DNA from: Nitrososphaeria archaeon
GTDB lineage: Archaea; Thermoproteota; Nitrososphaeria; Geothermarchaeales; JDFR-13
Direction: 5' to 3'
NCBI GenBank assembly: GCA_027000765.1
Contig: JALTNJ010000241.1
Span: 1 to 10,093, forward strand
Length of the DNA: 10,093 bases
Below the pieces are notes generated by a model. The model saw nothing but the letters and a program-made list of their open reading frames with translations. It was not told the DNA's origin and ran no database searches. This document shows, in pieces, positions 5,777 to 10,093 of the stretch; positions within the stretch are counted from its first letter, which is position 1, and the number at the start of each line of letters is the position of its first letter. The position numbers were made by a program, and so were the translations under genes.

Positions 5777-8700
5777 CTATCTTTCCCTTCTTAACATAAA
5801 CCAATATAATATGACACCGACAATTACCGTGATAATTACTATTATTAAGGATATTAACGCCATGTTTATCACTTTAACATGGCCGGTGTAAACCACGGTT
5901 CCCCTATATAATATGTTTATACTAATAGCTCTATAGGGGGGCAAGATCGGGACTTCTATATTGAGACGTCCATTCTCCAGGCTATACGGCGTACCATCGA
6001 CAGTCACTATATAATTTTCTAACTCCGTCAACTCACTTAGGTTAATTGCATATTCCCTCTCAAATATATTCCAGACAATTATGCTATACGACTGTGGAAG
6101 CTCAACCTCGATTACTTTAACCTTTAACACGTTAAAGTTGACTTTATAACGTTTCAAACCATATGTGTTTTCAGACACCATAGACACGCTTATTCTATGC
6201 TCACCAGGCTCTTCCACGACCTCAGATATAGATGTATTAAATACTATCGACACATCAGCAGGAGAATTGTCATATGCATAATAAGCATCATACTCTAATA
6301 TAGGCGGAATTCCTCTATAGGTGGTATAATACTCACCTTTAAATTCAATGACAACCATATCCCAGATGACATTTATAGTATTCGACTCGAACCTCGTCAA
6401 CCCATATTTATTATCGACCAACTCTAGCACGCTCATTTTTACACTCCTAACCTCATCAGACTTTAGACTGGAGTTTAGGGTTATCGAGATATACGGAGTC
6501 GCTAGTGATCCATCGGACATATAATAAGCCTCGAATTTAACCGGCGCTGTCATACCTACATCTATCCTAAGCTCCTCAGGAGAGAGTTTAACAACAACAG
6601 CATCATAGACTATAGATACTATATTCGATTTAAAGGCGGTAAGCCCGTATTTGCCATCGTTTACAGAGGCTACTGTAATCCATTTGACCCCAACCGTATC
6701 GGAATATAGCGTGTCATTGAGACTTACATCTACGTATTTCGACGCATCTGAACCATCATATTCATAATATACTGTTATATTGAGTCTAGCCACACTGCCT
6801 ACGTCAATTCTACCATCAGGATCATCCAGCGTTAGATCCACAATAACTCTGTCAAAAATTATGGAGAGGGTATTAGATTCAAATACAGTTAGCCCATATT
6901 TTTCATCCCTTATCTCAATTACCGTAACATCTATTTTACCCACGGTATCGCTATAAGGGGTTTTATCAAGCACTATATCTAGATATGGCTTGGCATTAGC
7001 CATATCATATAGATAAACTGCAGTATAGGATAAATTCGCGATACTACCTACATCAACATGTCCATCCACATCATTCAGCCTAAGCGTTATCCTTACCTTA
7101 TCCCAAATAATTGAGACTGGAGACACATCATAAACAATAGAGTATTCGGTAGACCCATATGAAACACTGGATATATTATAGGATATCCTACTAACTGTAT
7201 TTGATGTAACATTGAAAAATACCCAGCCATCCACTTCTATGAATCCATATTCCCCGGTCTCCAGATATACTGTGCTCCCCTCAGGGAGAATAGAACCGTT
7301 GTCAAAGACAAGCTTATAGCCAATCTCCTGTATACTGCCTACGTCAACCCTTGGATCCATGGGAGGTGTTCTATCTACTATGTGGATGATATCTGGCTTG
7401 CCTACTTCAAACCGATAGGCATAGTAGTTGTTTGTCTCATTAACCTCAAAAATCTTCTGTGTAGTGTCTAACGAAACATTTAAGGTATGTACTCCCTCAG
7501 CCAGATTCCTTGAAAAGCTCAGTGTCCTAACACCGTCGGGTGGAAATGGACCAAGTGAGTAGCTTTGGATCAAGACGCCATCCAAGTATATTGATACTAG
7601 GAATTTTGTATCTATATAGAGGCTTCCATTATTAAGGATATTAATATCAAAATTATAGGATCCCGTGGGGGATTGGGATATAGATATGGATTCTACAACA
7701 ATGTCAGTGGCACCCCTTTGGACATAGACAGTTGCATGTGTAGTATTCATATTATATACCTTTACATAAAGAGGTAGCGTTTCTTTAACCCACGTCATTC
7801 CTACGTCAAAGGCAGCGTCGTCCTTCGTCTTTGTCCCTGGATTAGCATCTATGACCTTTACTACACCACGTCCACTTGGGACAGTCTCATCAGTATAGGT
7901 TATGATAACGCCTTGATCAGGAACCGCCGTATCTATACCTATCTTCCTCCTGTATTCAATCATGTAATATTTAGTGCTAGCCAAGGGAATCTGGACAGCG
8001 AGGACGTCTCCACCACTCTCAAGCCTATGTATAGAAACCATAGAAGCATATCCATTTTGAATGACCGACATGTTGTTAACTATCCATCCAAGCCAATACT
8101 TCTCAGGCGCTGTGAAACTAGTGGGAGATGAGCCCGCTGGTAAACCAGCCCAAGCCCCCTCGGCCATGACACTCCAGAGACCCACGTATTCATTGGAATA
8201 GACGGTATCATATAAATCGGGGAGGATACCTACTCTATCCGTCTTGATTAAATGCCCGACTTCATGGGCAAATATACCTAGGGGATCATCCTCAGAAATC
8301 ACCGACGCATGGTTGACAGTAGCTCCATCGTCCGTAGATATGCCTAGGGAATACCATGTCATGCTCCATATATCCGTAGATACTCTTGTGAAGGCCTCAT
8401 CTCCCCCCGCGTGGACAATTACAACCCTATCATACTGTGTGAAATCCACATAGGGATCTGCAGCGTTTATAGCATCTATAACCAGCTCCAATCCATTAGT
8501 ATCTATGCTACCGTCATTAGCACCGTAGTAACTCATGTTATTCGCCAAGGTATACCATCCAGTAACACTATATGTGTAGAGGCTAAATTGTCCATAGCTT
8601 GAGGAATTATAAAACTCCGCTACAGATACCCATAGGTTAGATATCTCACCCGGCGTCTTACCACCAGCTACGTCAGGAAAATCAACTAATATGACTATTA

Positions 8701-8818
8701 CTCTATATCCAGCAGGATTATCAACAACTACTCCAGACACAGTATCTAAACTGGATATAAGTAATGTTATAACTGCAATCGTGAATAAAAGCCTACATAA
8801 ATTAACTTGTTTAAACAT
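5777..8818 (-). CDS. Secreted, membrane-anchored M6-type metalloprotease with CARDB and repeat domains
   Basis: The 1013-residue protein begins with a signal peptide (hydrophobic 9-22, likely cleavage near 29). The metalloprotease domain (about 38-360) has zinc motif H185-E-V-G-H189, LPDLYD at 199-204 and a met-turn-like GLWSVMAEGAW at 213-223, which together indicate the M6 (immune inhibitor A) family. The usual HExGHxLGLPDLYD is interrupted: six extra residues lie between H189 and the aspartate that should be the third ligand (D201). Residues 372-472 form a CARDB-type beta sandwich ending in FEVNETNNYY. Residues 491-898 hold about five diverged repeats of roughly 82 residues. A membrane helix at about 986-1008 followed by RRER anchors it, leaving the catalytic part outside. 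At least fifteen N-x-S/T sites suit archaeal surface glycosylation. Likely role: degrading extracellular protein. It converges with the M19 gene with zero bases between. No ribosome binding site of GGTG type precedes the ATG. Confidence 0.9.
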   Translation of the reverse strand: MFKQVNLCRLLFTIAVITLLISSLDTVSGVVVDNPAGYRVIVILVDFPDVAGGKTPGEISNLWVSVAEFYNSSSYGQFSLYTYSVTGWYTLANNMSYYGANDGSIDTNGLELVIDAINAADPYVDFTQYDRVVIVHAGGDEAFTRVSTDIWSMTWYSLGISTDDGATVNHASVISEDDPLGIFAHEVGHLIKTDRVGILPDLYDTVYSNEYVGLWSVMAEGAWAGLPAGSSPTSFTAPEKYWLGWIVNNMSVIQNGYASMVSIHRLESGGDVLAVQIPLASTKYYMIEYRRKIGIDTAVPDQGVIITYTDETVPSGRGVVKVIDANPGTKTKDDAAFDVGMTWVKETLPLYVKVYNMNTTHATVYVQRGATDIVVESISISQSPTGSYNFDINILNNGSLYIDTKFLVSIYLDGVLIQSYSLGPFPPDGVRTLSFSRNLAEGVHTLNVSLDTTQKIFEVNETNNYYAYRFEVGKPDIIHIVDRTPPMDPRVDVGSIQEIGYKLVFDNGSILPEGSTVYLETGEYGFIEVDGWVFFNVTSNTVSRISYNISSVSYGSTEYSIVYDVSPVSIIWDKVRITLRLNDVDGHVDVGSIANLSYTAVYLYDMANAKPYLDIVLDKTPYSDTVGKIDVTVIEIRDEKYGLTVFESNTLSIIFDRVIVDLTLDDPDGRIDVGSVARLNITVYYEYDGSDASKYVDVSLNDTLYSDTVGVKWITVASVNDGKYGLTAFKSNIVSIVYDAVVVKLSPEELRIDVGMTAPVKFEAYYMSDGSLATPYISITLNSSLKSDEVRSVKMSVLELVDNKYGLTRFESNTINVIWDMVVIEFKGEYYTTYRGIPPILEYDAYYAYDNSPADVSIVFNTSISEVVEEPGEHRISVSMVSENTYGLKRYKVNFNVLKVKVIEVELPQSYSIIVWNIFEREYAINLSELTELENYIVTVDGTPYSLENGRLNIEVPILPPYRAISINILYRGTVVYTGHVKVINMALISLIIVIITVIVGVILYWFMLRRER
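6125..7348 (-). repeat. About five tandem ~82-residue repeats in the surface protease
   Basis: The repeats begin with a (V/I)DVG motif at residues 491, 588, 671 and 752 and carry a central YxYDGS-like turn and LNxT. They end in KYGLTxFxSN at residues 640, 724 and 805, with weaker versions at 554 (YGSTEYS) and 885 (YGLKRYKVN). Spacing is 81-84 residues except the first, which is longer. The alternating hydrophobic pattern suggests stacked immunoglobulin-like beta sandwiches forming a stalk between the catalytic domain and the membrane. The middle three copies are the most alike and the end copies are degenerate, as in old tandem duplication. Confidence 0.8.
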
Positions 8819-8872
8819 TAGTCAACAGCCTTTCTCAATACAATACTGACCTCTAATTAAAAAAGAATAGGC

Positions 8873-8884
8873 ATTAATTTAAAA
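8873..8884 (-). promoter_or_regulatory. Candidate TATA box of the surface protease gene
   Basis: The minus strand reads TTTTAAATTAAT, which would place transcription near 8853 and give a leader of about 35 bases. A second AT-rich run at 8901-8914 (TATTATATATGG on the minus strand) is an alternative. The 161-base gap to the icd gene holds nothing else I can identify apart from the terminator candidate. Confidence 0.3.
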
Positions 8885-8965
8885 TCATCTTATTTAGATA
8901 CCATATATAATACCTATATCAAAGGATTTAATATAGCCAAGGATAAAATAGTGGGAAAATATAGA

Positions 8966-8992
8966 TAAAAATAGGTTGGCTACATCATAGCC
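8966..8992 (-). terminator. Hairpin plus T-tract at the end of icd
   Basis: On the minus strand GGCTA, loop TGATG, TAGCC forms a 5-bp stem that contains the icd stop codon (8980-8982). It is followed by AACC and then TATTTTTATC (five T at 8967-8971), with further T-runs downstream. Archaeal termination mainly needs the T-tract; the hairpin makes it resemble a bacterial intrinsic terminator, but the stem is short. Confidence 0.4.
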
Positions 8993-10047
8993 TTTAGGTT
9001 CTTGATGATCTCCTCTGTATACTCCTTATTACTCACCGGCGGTATATCGGCTATACCAGCATTCTTCAATGTCCTAGTCATGTCATAAGTCAGCTTCTTC
9101 CTGTCATTTAATGTCTTGAAGATAGCCTTTTCAATTAACTCAGCCTTCTCATCCATACCCATGTATCTGAGCATGAATGTTCCAGTTAACATCTGAGCAG
9201 TGGGATTGACCTTCCACTGACCAGTATACTTTGGTGCAGAGCCGTGTACAGGTTCGAAGATAGCGTATTTATCACCTATGTTACTGCTTGGAGCCACGCC
9301 TAAGCCACCTATCAAACCAGAGGCTAAGTCACTTAGGATGTCGCCCATCAAGTTCGTGGTTACTAAGACATCATATTCATATGGCTTGAGAACAAGCTGC
9401 ATAGCCATGTTATCAACGATTCTATCATTAGCCTCGATATCTGGATATTCCTTAGCCAATTCATAGAATACCTCGAGCCATAATCCACCTGTTGTCTTCA
9501 TAATATTAGCCTTGTGCACCGCAGTAACCTTCTTTCTACCATACTTCCTAGCATATTCAAATGCAAAGCGTATTACACGCTCACTACCTTTCCTCGTGAT
9601 AATATTTATAGTCTCAGCACCACACCTATCTTTACCTACAAAGTGCTCTACACCACTGTATAATCCCTCTGTAGCCTCCCTCACGATAACAACATCGACA
9701 TTCTTAAAACGAGGAACATCGACATATAGCCAGTCAACCGGTAGGGATTTAGCTGGCCTAACAACGGCATATGTATCGAGCTCCATCCTCAGCCTAACAT
9801 TAAGACTCCTATAGCCTTTACCAACGGGGGTAGTAAGAGGACCTTTAAAGACGATCGGATATTTTTTGATCGTCTCGAGCGCATCTTCAGGCATAGGCTC
9901 CCCATACTTCTCTATGGCGGGCTCACCAATCTCAACAACCTCCCACTCGATAGGTACATCAGCAGCCTCGAAAAGCTTCACGGTTAGAGATGTCACCTCA
10001 GGGCCAATTCCATCACCAGGTATTAAAACAACCTTCTGTGTCGCCAT
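8980..10047 (-). CDS. icd: Isocitrate dehydrogenase, short form with NADP-type cofactor residues
   Basis: It oxidises and decarboxylates isocitrate to 2-oxoglutarate. The 355-residue protein opens VVLIPGDGIGPEV and has the whole isocitrate site by alignment with E. coli Icd: S81, N83, R87 and R97 (RSLNVRLRMELDTYAVVRP), R123 and Y130 (REATEGLY), K179 (VHKANIMK), and metal ligands D212, D236, D240. The SxNxxLR pattern separates it from isopropylmalate dehydrogenase. Cofactor residues K273-Y274 (HGSAPKYTG) and Y321/R325 (TYDMTR) match all four NADP-selecting positions K344, Y345, Y391, R395 of E. coli, whereas NAD enzymes carry D-I at the first pair. At 355 residues it is shorter than the 410-430 residue archaeal and bacterial NADP enzymes and close to NAD-type or homoisocitrate enzymes in length. 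The ATG is fixed by AGGTGA six bases upstream. It supplies 2-oxoglutarate for glutamate and transamination. Confidence 0.92.
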   Translation of the reverse strand: MATQKVVLIPGDGIGPEVTSLTVKLFEAADVPIEWEVVEIGEPAIEKYGEPMPEDALETIKKYPIVFKGPLTTPVGKGYRSLNVRLRMELDTYAVVRPAKSLPVDWLYVDVPRFKNVDVVIVREATEGLYSGVEHFVGKDRCGAETINIITRKGSERVIRFAFEYARKYGRKKVTAVHKANIMKTTGGLWLEVFYELAKEYPDIEANDRIVDNMAMQLVLKPYEYDVLVTTNLMGDILSDLASGLIGGLGVAPSSNIGDKYAIFEPVHGSAPKYTGQWKVNPTAQMLTGTFMLRYMGMDEKAELIEKAIFKTLNDRKKLTYDMTRTLKNAGIADIPPVSNKEYTEEIIKNLKAMM

Positions 10048-10053
10048 ACTTAT

Positions 10054-10087
10054 TCACCTACTCACAAAATATGATACAACATATGTT
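10054..10087 (-). promoter_or_regulatory. icd ribosome binding site and upstream palindrome
   Basis: AGGTGA (10054-10059, minus strand) lies six bases before the icd ATG, a strong archaeal ribosome binding site. Upstream, AACATATGTT at 10078-10087 is a perfect 10-bp palindrome next to an AAATTTAA-like run at the window edge that could be the TATA box. The palindrome might be an operator, but ten AT-rich bases can arise by chance. Confidence 0.5.
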
Positions 10088-10093
10088 AAATTT

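Noticed and set aside
6551..7350. Recurring CTACCTACRTC-like DNA motif at about 245-290 base spacing as a regulatory or CRISPR-like repeat
   Set aside because: It is the reverse complement of the codons for the (V/I)DVG motif of the protein repeats and has protein-level spacing, so coding repetition explains it.
8819..8979. Small RNA or small protein gene in the largest gaps (also 4607-4750)
   Set aside because: The DNA is AT-rich with no tRNA-like folding, no box C/D or H/ACA pattern that I could see, and no open frame with a ribosome binding site.
8980..10047. Isopropylmalate or homoisocitrate dehydrogenase
   Set aside because: The substrate helix reads SLNVRLR, matching the isocitrate-binding serine and asparagine; isopropylmalate enzymes have a different leucine-type motif here. 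Homoisocitrate activity is less likely but cannot be excluded.

Overview
The window reads as a typical chromosomal stretch of a hyperthermophilic archaeon, most likely a crenarchaeote (Thermoproteota) of Desulfurococcales type. The evidence is AT-rich DNA, heavy use of AGA/AGG for arginine and ATA for isoleucine, archaeal GGTG-type ribosome binding sites, archaeal TATA-like promoters, an archaeal-length ThiI, and a surface protease anchored by a C-terminal membrane helix. The genus cannot be fixed by eye. I see seven protein-coding genes covering nearly everything, and no RNA gene, CRISPR array, transposase or prophage gene. No gene-free stretch exceeds about 160 bases.

Layout. 1-96: leader with two nested direct repeats. 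97-1443 (+): membrane-anchored protein of unknown function. 1450-2592 (-): PflX-like radical SAM protein. 2635-3300 (-): small nucleotidyltransferase whose C-terminus looks like a helix-turn-helix; it probably starts later than the longest open frame. 3413-3441: cluster of three alternating CATGTAAA half-sites. 3452-4606 (-): tRNA 4-thiouridine synthase ThiI. 4607-4750: divergent promoter region built as a long, near-perfect inverted repeat. 4751-5776 (+): M19 dipeptidase. 5777-8818 (-): 1013-residue secreted, membrane-anchored M6-type metalloprotease with a CARDB domain and about five repeat domains. 8819-8979: promoter and terminator region. 8980-10047 (-): short isocitrate dehydrogenase with NADP-type cofactor residues.

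How the genes may work together. The M6 protease (outside the cell) and the M19 dipeptidase (no export signal, so probably inside) fit the two ends of peptide use by a peptide-fermenting archaeon; this link is an inference from adjacency. Isocitrate dehydrogenase supplies 2-oxoglutarate, the acceptor for amino-acid amino groups. ThiI, the nucleotidyltransferase and the radical SAM gene lie in the same direction and could be partly co-transcribed, but the nucleotidyltransferase and the radical SAM gene each have a possible promoter for a leaderless start.

The most notable non-coding signals are the inverted repeat at 4654-4726, which reads as two copies of one promoter element pointing away from each other, and the half-site cluster at 3413-3441 beside a nucleotidyltransferase carrying a possible DNA-binding segment. 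The most notable protein signals are an enlarged zinc-motif loop in the protease and a ThiI lacking both known sulfur-transfer arrangements. I did not find a clear multi-gene undescribed system.
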